Notes under the pieces: model-generated
What the model was told of the DNA's origin: nothing
Seen by the model: only the letters and a program-made list of their open reading frames with translations
Database searches by the model: none
DNA from: Halorussus limi
Lineage (GTDB): Archaea > Halobacteriota > Halobacteria > Halobacteriales > Haladaptataceae
DNA: 64,000 nt
NCBI RefSeq assembly: GCF_023238205.1
Contig: NZ_CP096659.1
Coordinates: 1,674,001-1,738,000 of the forward strand
Direction: 5' to 3'
Shown here: in pieces, positions 8,186 to 16,657 of the stretch
How the letters are laid out: each line of letters starts with the position of its first letter
Numbering within the stretch: the first letter of the stretch is position 1
Position numbers and translations under genes: made by a program

Positions 8186-9151
8186 ATGATTTTCGAGAGC
8201 CTACCGACGACACCCACGTCGGAGGAACTCATCGACAAGGCGTTTTCGCGGGCCGCGCGGGCCGGACGGGCCAAGAGCGGCGCGGAGGCCCAGCAGTCGA
8301 TGCTCCAGACCGCCTCCAACATCCTGAGCGACAACCTCCAGAACGTCGCCGCGGAGTGGCCCGACTTCGACGAGGTCCACCCGTTCTACTACGAACTCGC
8401 CGACGCCATCGTGGACGTGGACGAACTGCGCCAGAGCCTGTCGGAAATCCAGTGGGCCAGTCGCAAGACCCACAACATCGGCCGGGAGTATCAGGGCAAA
8501 CTCACGGGCGACGCCGACGCCGACCGCAAGATTCGCAAGCAGGGGTTCGCCCGCCTCGCGGACATCGTCGAGGAGGTCGAGGACGACCTCCTCCGGGTCG
8601 GACAGGCCCACCAGGACCTCCGGCGACTCCCCGAAATCGACCCCGACGAACCGACCATCGTGGTCGCGGGCTACCCCAACGTCGGCAAGTCGTCGTTCGT
8701 CAACTCGGTCACGAACGCCCGGAACGAAATCGCGGAGTACCCCTTCACGACCAAGGGCGTCCGCGTCGGTCACTTCGAGAAGGACCACATCCGGTACCAA
8801 ATCGTGGACACGCCGGGCCTGCTTGACCGCCCGGAGGACGAGCGCAACGACATCGAGAATCAGGCGGTCTCCGCGCTGACTCACCTCGCGGACGCCATCG
8901 TCTTCGTCGTCGACGCGAGCGGTTACTGCGGCTACCCCCTCGACGCGCAACTCGAACTCCGGGACGCCCTCGCCGAGCGATTCGGCGACGTGGACGTGCT
9001 GACGGTCTGCAACAAGTCGGACCTCTCGACCGACGTGGAGGCCGACGCGTACATGAGCGTCGAGAGCGGTGAGAACGTCGACGAGGTGTTGGATGCCGCG
9101 GTCGACGCGACCGGCTACGAACCGGAACTCCCCTTCGAGGACGGCGAGTAG
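8186..9151 (+). CDS. NOG1-family GTP-binding protein
   Basis: A 321-residue GTPase of the NOG1/Obg-HflX superfamily that in eukaryotes and archaea acts in large ribosomal subunit assembly. About 150 N-terminal residues form the helical domain typical of NOG1. The G domain follows: G1 GYPNVGKSSF (about 160-169), G3 DTPGLLDRPEDE and G4 NKSD (about 275). The length matches archaeal NOG1, which lacks the long eukaryotic C-terminus. Its 3' end overlaps the convergent DUF389 gene by 37 nt. Confidence 0.9.
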   Translation: MIFESLPTTPTSEELIDKAFSRAARAGRAKSGAEAQQSMLQTASNILSDNLQNVAAEWPDFDEVHPFYYELADAIVDVDELRQSLSEIQWASRKTHNIGREYQGKLTGDADADRKIRKQGFARLADIVEEVEDDLLRVGQAHQDLRRLPEIDPDEPTIVVAGYPNVGKSSFVNSVTNARNEIAEYPFTTKGVRVGHFEKDHIRYQIVDTPGLLDRPEDERNDIENQAVSALTHLADAIVFVVDASGYCGYPLDAQLELRDALAERFGDVDVLTVCNKSDLSTDVEADAYMSVESGENVDEVLDAAVDATGYEPELPFEDGE

Positions 9152-10521
9152 GACGCACCGAGTCCTCCGATAGAACGTCTGAGCGTCGAGTCTCGGGACG
9201 GTAGCGTCTCCGAACGCGGCCCCGAAAGCGACGCCTGCGACGAGTTGGCGACCTCGTAGTCCACGAAGTGGACCCGGACCGAGGGGTTCTGAGCGGTCGC
9301 GGCGTCGATGCGCCGCTGAAGCCGGGTCGCCAGTTGCGGGTACTCGCGGTCGGACGTGCGACTGACCGTGACCGTCACGGACTCGGTCTCCAACTGCCCG
9401 GCGGTGAACGCGTACTCGGTGTTGGTCGAGACGTAGGTGAGGTTGTTGTACGCCGAGTTGTCGAGGACCGAACTCACCTCCTGATTGATGGTCCGCTGGT
9501 AGGTAATCTGCTGGTAGGTGCCGTAACTCGCCCCGACGACGACGAGGAGAATCGCCAGCACCGAGACCGCGAGAATCGCGGCCTCCCTGCGACTCTCGGC
9601 CGCCCAGAGCTTCCGGTCGAAGCCGTTCGGCCGGTAGCCCAGATACCAGAGCGTGGCGAACGCGGCGACGTTGATGCCGACCAGCGAGACGAGCAGCAGG
9701 ACCAGCGACCCGGCCGCGACGACCGGGAACCCCCAGATGACGGCGACGCCGGTCGTCGCGGCCGCGGGAATCAGCGCCGCGGCTATCATCACGCCGATGA
9801 GCGAGGTCGGTCCCTTCGTCGTCACGCCGAACGCCGAGGCGCTCCCCGCGGCGAGGCCGACCGCGACCGTGAGCAGACTCGGCGCGACGCGCGAACTGAT
9901 TTGAGCGAGCGCCGTAATCTGCAACTGCGGCACGAACGAGAAGGACTTGAGGAGGTAGCCGAACGCCAGCGAACTGACGGTGGCGACGACCAACCCGAGC
10001 GCCTGCATCTTGATGCTGTCCACGAGCATGCGCCGGTCGCCCGTGACCGCTCCCGTGCTCGCGGTCAGGACCGGTCCGACCATCGGCGCGATGACCATCG
10101 ACCCCACGACGATGGCCGGGGAGTCGAGCAGTAGCCCCGCGGTGGCGATGATGGCGCTCAGGAATATCATCCAGACGAACGAGTTCCGGTCGTGGGCCAT
10201 GTCTCGCACCTTCGACCGGAGTTCCTTCCGGGTCAGCGGGTCGAAGTCGTCGGCGTATCGGTTCTGCAACCGCTCCATGTTCGGCGTCGAGGCGGTCTCG
10301 GCCGTGGCCATGACGGTGTACTCGTCCTCTTCGAGTCCCGCGTCTTCGAGCGCGTCCATCACGTCGCCGACGCCGTCGCTCGGGAGCGGAAACTCGACCA
10401 TCACCTCCTCGCTCGTCCGGTCGTCGGTTTCGAGGACGGCGTAGTCTATCTCCTTCGAGTCGAGCGCGCCCAGAATCGGGCCCCGCCGCTCGGCCGGAAT
10501 CAGAACGTGGATGAGGCGCAC
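9115..10521 (-). CDS. DUF389 (TIGR00341-type) membrane protein, paralogue 1
   Basis: A 468-residue protein. A soluble ferredoxin-like N-terminus (MRLIHVLIPAERRGPILGAL, residues 1-80) is followed by about seven to eight TM segments between residues 125 and 340, including DSPAIVVGSMVIAPMVGPV, the hallmark of the family. The C-terminal domain after the last TM is extracellular-like and Ser/Thr-rich. The function of DUF389 proteins is unknown; transport has been suggested. It lies 64 bp downstream of the SIMPL lipoprotein gene in the same direction, with a second paralogue beyond that. Its last 37 nt overlap the NOG1 gene on the other strand. Confidence 0.88.
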   Translation of the reverse strand: MRLIHVLIPAERRGPILGALDSKEIDYAVLETDDRTSEEVMVEFPLPSDGVGDVMDALEDAGLEEDEYTVMATAETASTPNMERLQNRYADDFDPLTRKELRSKVRDMAHDRNSFVWMIFLSAIIATAGLLLDSPAIVVGSMVIAPMVGPVLTASTGAVTGDRRMLVDSIKMQALGLVVATVSSLAFGYLLKSFSFVPQLQITALAQISSRVAPSLLTVAVGLAAGSASAFGVTTKGPTSLIGVMIAAALIPAAATTGVAVIWGFPVVAAGSLVLLLVSLVGINVAAFATLWYLGYRPNGFDRKLWAAESRREAAILAVSVLAILLVVVGASYGTYQQITYQRTINQEVSSVLDNSAYNNLTYVSTNTEYAFTAGQLETESVTVTVSRTSDREYPQLATRLQRRIDAATAQNPSVRVHFVDYEVANSSQASLSGPRSETLPSRDSTLRRSIGGLGASYSPSSKGSSGS

Positions 10522-10585
10522 AGAGAAGCCACGGTATTCCGGAGGAAAAGGATTCAGGCCGCGACGCGCGACAGAGCGAACCGGG

Positions 10586-11338
10586 CTACCCGGTCGCGTT
10601 GTACGTCACCGACACCTGCGCGGTGACGGTGACGGGACCGGACTCGATCTGCGTTCCGGCGTCCGCCGACTGGGCGGTCAGCGCTTCGGCCCTGACGGGA
10701 CTGAAGCCGACGTCGCCGGTCGAGACGGTGTGGACGCCCGTGACGGTCAGGTTCGCGCTCTCGGCGAGGACGCCGGCGTCGGCGCGAGCGTTCTCCATCG
10801 CGTTCCGGAGCGCGTCGGCCCGGACCTCTCGGCGGCGCTCCTCCGAGAGCGTGAGTTGGACGCTGTCGACTCGGTCGGCCCCGTTCGACACCGCCGCGTC
10901 GATGACGGGCCCGGCGCGACTCACGTTCGAGAGGGTAATCTCGAAGGCGTGGACGCCTTGGAATCCGACGGGTCGCCGTTCACCGTCTTCCTCGCGGTAC
11001 TGCTGGTCGATGCCGTACTGCACCGTCCGAATCTGGTCCTCGGCGACGCCGGCGTTCCGGAGCGCTCGCTGCATCCGCGTCGCGTTCTGGGCGAGTCGCT
11101 CCCGGACCGCGTTCGCGTCGTCGCCGCTGGCGAGGACCGCGACCTGTAGCACCGCTTGGTCGGGTTCGGCCTCGGCCTGTCCGGACGCCGAGACGGCGAT
11201 GGTCTCGCCGCTGCTGTCGGTCTGGTTGGTCTGGTCCGTCTGTGCGTTCGCGCTCGCCGCCGGGTCGAGACTGCCGGCGCATCCGGCCGTCACCAGCAGG
11301 AGCGCGACCCCCACCGTTGCGAGTAGTTTCCGCGACAT
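10586..11338 (-). CDS. SIMPL-domain (DUF541) lipoprotein
   Basis: A 250-residue secreted protein. The signal peptide MSRKLLATVGVALLLVTAGC ends in a lipobox (TAGC, Cys about residue 20), followed by a Gln/Asn/Thr-rich spacer and then the SIMPL domain (ETIAVSASGQAEAEPDQAVL near its start, ADAGVLAESANLTVTGV later). SIMPL proteins (Omp28/BP26-like) are envelope proteins of poorly defined function. It sits between two DUF389 genes in the same direction. A GTG two codons upstream is an alternative start. Confidence 0.88.
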   Translation of the reverse strand: MSRKLLATVGVALLLVTAGCAGSLDPAASANAQTDQTNQTDSSGETIAVSASGQAEAEPDQAVLQVAVLASGDDANAVRERLAQNATRMQRALRNAGVAEDQIRTVQYGIDQQYREEDGERRPVGFQGVHAFEITLSNVSRAGPVIDAAVSNGADRVDSVQLTLSEERRREVRADALRNAMENARADAGVLAESANLTVTGVHTVSTGDVGFSPVRAEALTAQSADAGTQIESGPVTVTAQVSVTYNATG

Positions 11339-11398
11339 CGACACTCGGTACGCCGCCGGTCGGCAAAAAGCTCTGTATGAGTGAAACGACGGTTTGAC

Positions 11399-12736
11399 CT
11401 ATCCCTCGGGCGCTCGTTCCCCAGACCGCGTGTCGGGGTCGTCGTCGTCGTACTCGACGTACCGAACTTGCACGTCTATCTCGTGACCGGTGTTGCGGTT
11501 GATGCGCTCGCTCAACAGTTCCGCGAGGCCGGGATACCGTTCGCCCGGCGGTTTGCCGACGGTGACGACCACCCGGCGCGACCGGTCGAACGGGAGGCTA
11601 CTGCCCGCCTTGAACTCCGTGCCGAAGAGTCGGGCGTCCTCGTAGGGCGACCCCGTCTCGCCGATGACGCTCTCTACCTCTTCTTGGGCCTGATTCTGGA
11701 AGGTGGCGTTCTGGATGCTGGTGAAGGTGACGCCGCCGAGGAACAGCGACAGCAGGCCGATGAGGAGGACGAGGACGCCGATGCGCTTGAACAGCGCCGT
11801 CCGGGTCTCGTTCCGAGTGAACCAGTTTTTCGGCCGGTAGCCCAGATACCAGAGGACGACCAGTCCGGCGAGGTTGATGGAGAGGATGTTGACGAGGACG
11901 AGGACCAGCGAACTGACCGCCGCGAGCGGCTGTTGCCACGCGATGGCGATGCCGACCGCGGCGGCGGGCGGGACGAGCGCCGCGGCGATCATCACGCCGA
12001 CGATGGCGACCGAGACGCCGGAGGCGAGGCTCAGGACGCCCGCCGCGCCCGCGCCGATGGCGACCGCGAGCGAGAGGAAGTCGGGCGTGAGTCGCCCGCT
12101 TACCTGCGAGATGTCGAGAACGTCTGTTCCCGGCGGAATCAACAGGCCGTAGCGCACGATAACCGCGAAGACGGCCGCGGCCGCGATGGCCGCGAAACCG
12201 CCGATGAACTGGTACTTGACCCCTCGGCGGAACAGTTGGCGGTCGCCGAGGACGGTGCCGACGCTCGCGCCCATCGCCGGGCCGATGAGCGGCGCGATGA
12301 CCATCGACCCGACGACGACCGCCGGGGAGTCGAGCAGCATCCCCGCGGTGGCGACTACCGAACTGATGACGGTCATCGCCACGAACGTCGGGAACTCCGG
12401 GGTCATCTCGCGGGCCTCGGTCCGAATCTCCTCGCGGGCGATGGTCGAGGGGTTGTCGTTCTCCTCGGCGAATCGCTGTTCGAGTTCCTGATACTGGCGG
12501 GAGGTGTCGGTCTCGGCGTCGATGATGACCGCGTGAGGGTCCTCGCCGAGTCCGGCGTCCTGCAACTTGTCGAGAATCGGCTGGACGGCGCTGGTCGGCA
12601 GCGGGAAGTACGCGATGGCGGTGTACTCCCGGCCGCTGGTCTCGTCGGTCAGCATGTAGTCGACGCCCTCCTCTTCGAGGACGTTCGAGACCAACTCTCG
12701 CTTGCCCGCCGGAATCGAAACCTGCACGAGCCGCAT
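11399..12736 (-). CDS. DUF389 (TIGR00341-type) membrane protein, paralogue 2
   Basis: A 445-residue paralogue of the protein encoded at 9115-10521. It shares the N-terminal start MRLVQVSIPAGKREL, the TM motif DSPAVVVGSMVIAPLIGPAMG and the LWYLGYRP motif after the TM block. The ATG at 12736 was chosen over an upstream in-frame start because it aligns with the paralogue and lies 29 nt after a TATA-like TTATTTA, so the transcript is probably leaderless. It is first in a probable three-gene unit with the SIMPL lipoprotein and paralogue 1. Confidence 0.88.
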   Translation of the reverse strand: MRLVQVSIPAGKRELVSNVLEEEGVDYMLTDETSGREYTAIAYFPLPTSAVQPILDKLQDAGLGEDPHAVIIDAETDTSRQYQELEQRFAEENDNPSTIAREEIRTEAREMTPEFPTFVAMTVISSVVATAGMLLDSPAVVVGSMVIAPLIGPAMGASVGTVLGDRQLFRRGVKYQFIGGFAAIAAAAVFAVIVRYGLLIPPGTDVLDISQVSGRLTPDFLSLAVAIGAGAAGVLSLASGVSVAIVGVMIAAALVPPAAAVGIAIAWQQPLAAVSSLVLVLVNILSINLAGLVVLWYLGYRPKNWFTRNETRTALFKRIGVLVLLIGLLSLFLGGVTFTSIQNATFQNQAQEEVESVIGETGSPYEDARLFGTEFKAGSSLPFDRSRRVVVTVGKPPGERYPGLAELLSERINRNTGHEIDVQVRYVEYDDDDPDTRSGERAPEG

Positions 12737-12761
12737 GTGTTCGGAGATGGTACGGTGAGTG

Positions 12762-12768
12762 TAAATAA
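12762..12768 (-). promoter_or_regulatory. TATA-like box of the DUF389-SIMPL-DUF389 unit
   Basis: Reverse strand TTATTTA centred 29 nt before the ATG at 12736, consistent with leaderless transcription and with the shorter start. Confidence 0.55.
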
Positions 12769-12875
12769 GCCGCGGCACACGGACGGAGACCGGGTTTCGC
12801 GCGTCGGCCGCGGGTCGCCGGACTCGGGGCCGCGGGAACCACGCCCGTTAAACCCCGTGACCGGCAACAAAACCT

Positions 12876-13496
12876 ATGTTCGAGAGTCGCCCGGGCCGCG
12901 ACGCCGAAGTCGTCTTCGTCGGCCGGTCGAACGTCGGCAAGTCCACGCTGATGCGCGAGATTACCGGCCACACCTTCGACACGGGGAGCAAACCCGGCGT
13001 CACGCGGTCGCCCAACCACTACGACTGGACCAGCGAGGACTTCGTGCTGACCGACCTGCCGGGGTTCGGCTTCATGTCCGGCGTGCCCGAGGAACAGCGC
13101 GAGCAGATAAAGACGAACATCGTGCGCTACATCGAGGAGAACGCCGACAAGATTCTGGTCGGGGTCCTCGTCGTGGACGGCAAGAGCGCGGTGGACATCA
13201 TCGACCGTCACTCGGGCGAGGACGAGGTGCCCTACGACGTGGAGATGTTCTACTTCCTCCGGGACGTGGGCATCCCGACCGTCGTCGCGGTCAACAAGAT
13301 GGACAAGGTCGACGACCAGGACGAGCGCCTGGACGAACTCTGCGACCGGTTGGGACTGCACCCGCCGTGGAAGCAGTGGCAGGACACCATCGCGCCGATT
13401 AGCGCGAAGCGCGGGAACGTGGACGCGCTCAACGAGGCGGTCAAGGACCACCTCCACGAGGCCAAGCGCGACGACCTGCTGAAGTTCTTCTCGTAG
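12876..13496 (+). CDS. engB: EngB/YihA-type GTP-binding protein
   Basis: A 206-residue TRAFAC GTPase. G1 is GRSNVGKST (residues about 16-24), followed by [11 protein letters not shown] around the G2 threonine, G3 [11 protein letters not shown]4 NKMDKVDD and G5 SAKRGN. In bacteria EngB is a large-subunit assembly factor; archaea carry close homologues. It is a single-gene unit, divergent from the DUF389 unit. The frame is complete with the family's usual length and ends [10 protein letters not shown]. Confidence 0.92.
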   Translation: MFESRPGRDAEVVFVGRSNVGKSTLMREITGHTFDTGSKPGVTRSPNHYDWTSEDFVLTDLPGFGFMSGVPEEQREQIKTNIVRYIEENADKILVGVLVVDGKSAVDIIDRHSGEDEVPYDVEMFYFLRDVGIPTVVAVNKMDKVDDQDERLDELCDRLGLHPPWKQWQDTIAPISAKRGNVDALNEAVKDHLHEAKRDDLLKFFS

Positions 13497-13525
13497 ACCC
13501 GAGGCCGTTCCCGCACGCGCCGGTT

Positions 13526-13579
13526 CGGAGGCGTCGCCGGCGTGTGCTGGGTCGGATGCGTCGCTGGCGCGTGCCGGGC
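13526..13579. repeat. Two tandem 27-bp imperfect repeats
   Basis: CGGAGGCGTCGCCGGCGTGT and CGGATGCGTCGCTGGCGCGT begin two adjacent 27-bp units after the engB-like gene. They differ at a handful of positions. There is no obvious gene here; the repeat could be a terminator-region duplication. Confidence 0.45.
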
Positions 13580-13631
13580 CGGTCGTCGAAGCGAGCGCCC
13601 GCCTCGGGAAAGAAATATCTGTCCGAGACAC

Positions 13632-13637
13632 ATATAT
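13632..13637 (+). promoter_or_regulatory. TATA box of the flavoprotein gene
   Basis: ATATAT within CATATATAGG, centred about 27 nt before the GTG at 13661. This supports transcription starting at that GTG rather than at the downstream ATG. Confidence 0.55.
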
Positions 13638-13660
13638 AGGGGCCTTAAAGAAACATTTTC

Positions 13661-14896
13661 GTGTCCGACGACGACCTGATAGCCGACCCGCAGAGTTCGG
13701 CCGCCGAGACTGGCGGACCGCCGCGCGGCGCGGCCCCAAGTCGGAACACGCCCACGCCCGTACTGCGGACAATGACTCAGACTCCGGCCTACGAGGTGGT
13801 CGTCGTCGGCGGCGGGCCGGCGGGACTCACCACCGCGCTCTACGCGACCCGACTGGGCCACCGGACCGCGATGGTCGACCGCGAGGGCGGCCGCTACGAG
13901 TCGGTCGCGTCGGTCCACAACCTGCTGGGCGTCTCCGAGGACGCGTCGGGCGGCGAGATTACGGAACTCGCCATCGACCAACTCGAGGAGTACGGCGCGG
14001 ACTACTACCGGGACGACGTGCGCGACGTGGCGCGAGCCGAGGGCGACGACGCCGAAACCGACTTCGAGAACGAGAGCGACGACACCCGGTTCCGCGTGAC
14101 CGGCGAGAGCGTGGCGCTCCGGGCCGACCGCGTCGTGTTCGCCACCGGGTTCACCGACACGCCCCCCAACGTCCGAGGTCTGCGGGAGTTCACCGGCAGG
14201 GGCCTCCACTACTGTCTGCACTGCGACGCCTACACGCTCGGCGACGAACCCGTGTTCGTCCTCGGTCACGACGACCACGCGGCCGGGATGGCGATGATGC
14301 TCCTGAACTTCACCGACGACGTGGACCTCCTGCTGAACGACGCCGACCCGACGTGGGGAGACGACGCGGCCGCGCAGGTCGAGGCCCACCCCGTCGAAGT
14401 GGTCGAAGACCGCGTGGACCACGCGTTCGCCGAGGAGAACCCCGACCGCGGGAGCGGCGACGAACGACGAGGGAGCGACGACGACCCGTGGCTCGGCGGA
14501 CTGGAGTTCGCCGACGGCCACACCCGCGAGTACGGCGGCGGGTTCGCGGTCTACGGCAAGGAGTACAACAACGAACTCGCCGCCGACCTCGGGTGTGACC
14601 TCCGGGAGGACGGGGCCATCGCGGTGGACGACGACCGCGAGACCAGCGTCGCGGGGGTCTACGCGGTCGGCGACGTGACCCACGGCCAGAACCAGACGCC
14701 CGTCTCGCTCGGCGACGGCGCGTACGCCGGTATCGCGCTCCACAAGGACCTCAGGCAGTTCCCGGTCCCGGCCGACGAACTCGACCGCGTCCCCGACCTC
14801 GACGTGCCCGCGATGCCCGACGACCTCCGGGCGCGGATGTGGCGCGTCCGGGAAGCCGACGACCACGCCGGGATGGCGCCCGAGAAGGAGAGATAG
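13661..14896 (+). CDS. Thioredoxin-reductase-like FAD flavoprotein
   Basis: FAD-binding VVVVGGGPAGLTTA begins about residue 46, and the redox motif CLHCD is at about 185-189, as in low-molecular-weight thioredoxin reductases (CxxCD). The C-terminal GVYAVGDVTHGQNQTP is the second FAD motif. The expected NADPH-binding Rossmann motif GGGxSA is replaced by LGHDDHAAGMA, so NADPH use is doubtful. The TATA spacing supports the GTG at 13661, giving 411 residues with a 37-residue disordered N-terminus; the ATG at 13772 is the conventional alternative. Substrate unknown; thioredoxin, another disulfide protein or a ferredoxin-linked electron donor are possible. Confidence 0.82.
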   Translation: MSDDDLIADPQSSAAETGGPPRGAAPSRNTPTPVLRTMTQTPAYEVVVVGGGPAGLTTALYATRLGHRTAMVDREGGRYESVASVHNLLGVSEDASGGEITELAIDQLEEYGADYYRDDVRDVARAEGDDAETDFENESDDTRFRVTGESVALRADRVVFATGFTDTPPNVRGLREFTGRGLHYCLHCDAYTLGDEPVFVLGHDDHAAGMAMMLLNFTDDVDLLLNDADPTWGDDAAAQVEAHPVEVVEDRVDHAFAEENPDRGSGDERRGSDDDPWLGGLEFADGHTREYGGGFAVYGKEYNNELAADLGCDLREDGAIAVDDDRETSVAGVYAVGDVTHGQNQTPVSLGDGAYAGIALHKDLRQFPVPADELDRVPDLDVPAMPDDLRARMWRVREADDHAGMAPEKER

Positions 14897-14910
14897 CGGG
14901 GACGGAAGGC

Positions 14911-14916
14911 ATATTA
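14911..14916 (+). promoter_or_regulatory. TATA-like box of the Tat lipoprotein gene
   Basis: ATATTA centred 29 nt before the GTG at 14943. This favours that start over the GTG at 14931. Confidence 0.45.
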
Positions 14917-14942
14917 CGGCCCGGCCGCACGTGTCGGATATC

Positions 14943-15431
14943 GTGAGTGATGCGTCTCGTCGTGAACTCCTCCGCGTCGGGGTGGCAGGTCTCGCTACCG
15001 CGTTTACCGGCTGTACCACGGGAGTACAGTCCCCGATACCGTCGGAGTCGTCACCGTCGTCTCCGTCCTCCGAGTGTCGCGGAACCGAGAGGACGACTAT
15101 CGACTTCGAACCCGTAACACTCTCCGAGAACCGAGCCTCGCACCTGTATCCGCTCGTCTACAGCGACCTCGACGCGCCCCACCAGCGAATCGTCGACCGG
15201 GTGCGCGACTCCGGCCGGTACGCGGTCTGTGACCCCGTCCCCGAGACGACGGACTCGTTCGTCACGCTCGCGCGAAACCGCGTACGCCGGCAAATGGACG
15301 AGTACCACGCCCGACACACGACGCGACCACCGGGCTATCTCGCGACGGCGTATCTCCAGCGAGCGAGGTCGTACTTCGCGTTCGACATCGACGCCGGCGA
15401 CGTGAGTATCTCGGACAGCGACGTCGAGTAG
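14943..15431 (+). CDS. Tat-type lipoprotein, unknown function
   Basis: A 162-residue protein starting MSDASRRELLRVGVAG. A twin-arginine stretch is followed by a hydrophobic segment and a lipobox-like FTGC, so it is probably exported folded and lipid-anchored. A Ser/Pro-rich spacer follows (SPIPSESSPSSPSSEC). The mature domain has no motif I can name; it contains YPLVYSDLDAPHQRIV and VRRQMDEYHARHT. The GTG at 14943 fits the promoter better than the GTG four codons upstream. It follows the flavoprotein by 46 bp but probably has its own promoter. Confidence 0.7.
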   Translation: MSDASRRELLRVGVAGLATAFTGCTTGVQSPIPSESSPSSPSSECRGTERTTIDFEPVTLSENRASHLYPLVYSDLDAPHQRIVDRVRDSGRYAVCDPVPETTDSFVTLARNRVRRQMDEYHARHTTRPPGYLATAYLQRARSYFAFDIDAGDVSISDSDVE

Positions 15432-15506
15432 CCACGTTACTCGGCTCTGATTCGGACGACGCGAGCAGTACTGTCCGCTTCGAACTGAGAGACAGAATCA
15501 GACGAC

Positions 15507-16556
15507 TCAGACCGCGTCCAACACGGCGTCGAGGAGTCGCTCCGGACCGCCCTCGTCGTAGACGTTCCCGGCGGGAAGCCCCCACGCGGCCGACTGTTCG
15601 TCGGCGTCGCCCCACGTCGAGAGCGCCGCGACCTCGGTCTCGCCGTCCGCCAGCGCTTCGACGGCGGCCGCCTCGCGCTCGACGCCCGCGACCGAGAACC
15701 GCTCGAAGTCGGCCCGGCCCTCGCGTTGGGGGTCGTCCACCAGCACGACGGCGTCGGGGTTCGCGCCGTGGAGGAGCGAGAGCGTGACGCCCGAGTAGGC
15801 GCGGTGGGTCAGCGCGGCCTGCCCCTCGACGAACACGACGTCGTAGTCCTCGGCGACCGAACAGACCAAATCCTCGACAACGCCCGCTGTGAAGTCGGCG
15901 GGCACGCGGTCGACGACGACGCCGCGGTGGGCGCCGACCATGATGCCGGTCTGGCCCGTCGCGACCCATCCCGCGTCGAGTCCGGCCGCTTTGGCCGCCC
16001 GGTAGAGTTCGAAGGTGGTCGTGCGCTTGCCGACCGCGCAGTCGGTGCCCACCGTCAGCACGACCGTCGCGTCGAGGTCGTCCACCCGGCCGTCGCCGAC
16101 TCGCAACTCGTCCTCGGCGGGCGGTTTCCGCACGTCGAACAGGCGGACCCCGAACTCGTCGGCGATGTCGCGCCACTGGCAGTCCTCCGAGAGGAAGGTG
16201 TGGAGACCCGAGACCACGTCGCATCCCGCCCGCATCGCTCGTTTGATGTCCGCGACCCACTCGTCGGGGAGTTCGCCGCCCGCGGGCGCGACGCCGATTA
16301 CCAGCGCCTCGGCGTCGGGGGCCGCGTCGAGGGCTTCCTCGGTCGAGGCGACGACGGGAACGTCCGGGACGCCTTCGCGGCCGAGCACCTCGGCGGCGGT
16401 CCGCCCGGCCCGCGTCGAATCCACGACCGCCTTCGCCTCGAACAGTTCGCCGTGCATCACTACGCCGTTCGCGGTCTTGCCCTCGGTGGTTCCGAACTCG
16501 CCCTCCGCGAGGACGACCGCGGGAACCGGCGCGTCGAAGGCGTCGTAGAGGTCCAT
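15507..16556 (-). CDS. DUF1611 / DgcN-family P-loop protein
   Basis: A 349-residue protein starting MDLYDAFDAPVPAVVLAEGEF. The N-terminal half is Rossmann-like. The C-terminal half is P-loop-like, with GTDCAVGKRTTTFELYRAA (about residues 175-193) and VFVEGQAALTH. This is the layout of DUF1611, which includes DgcN, a partner of the N-acetyl-D-glutamate racemase DgcA; here no DgcA-like epimerase is adjacent. An in-frame ATG 12 codons upstream is less likely. The substrate remains unknown. Confidence 0.8.
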   Translation of the reverse strand: MDLYDAFDAPVPAVVLAEGEFGTTEGKTANGVVMHGELFEAKAVVDSTRAGRTAAEVLGREGVPDVPVVASTEEALDAAPDAEALVIGVAPAGGELPDEWVADIKRAMRAGCDVVSGLHTFLSEDCQWRDIADEFGVRLFDVRKPPAEDELRVGDGRVDDLDATVVLTVGTDCAVGKRTTTFELYRAAKAAGLDAGWVATGQTGIMVGAHRGVVVDRVPADFTAGVVEDLVCSVAEDYDVVFVEGQAALTHRAYSGVTLSLLHGANPDAVVLVDDPQREGRADFERFSVAGVEREAAAVEALADGETEVAALSTWGDADEQSAAWGLPAGNVYDEGGPERLLDAVLDAV

Positions 16557-16657
16557 GACGGTTTGGCACGGACGACTCGCCCAAAGGCTCACCCCCGTCT
16601 ATGAGAGGGGCTGAAAGACAGCTATTTACGCGGGGATTTCGTCCGCTCCACTGAGGG

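Noticed and set aside
11381-13402. Forward frame of 673 codons across two genes
   Set aside because: It spans the DUF389 gene and engB in wrong frames; the real genes have family motifs and promoters.
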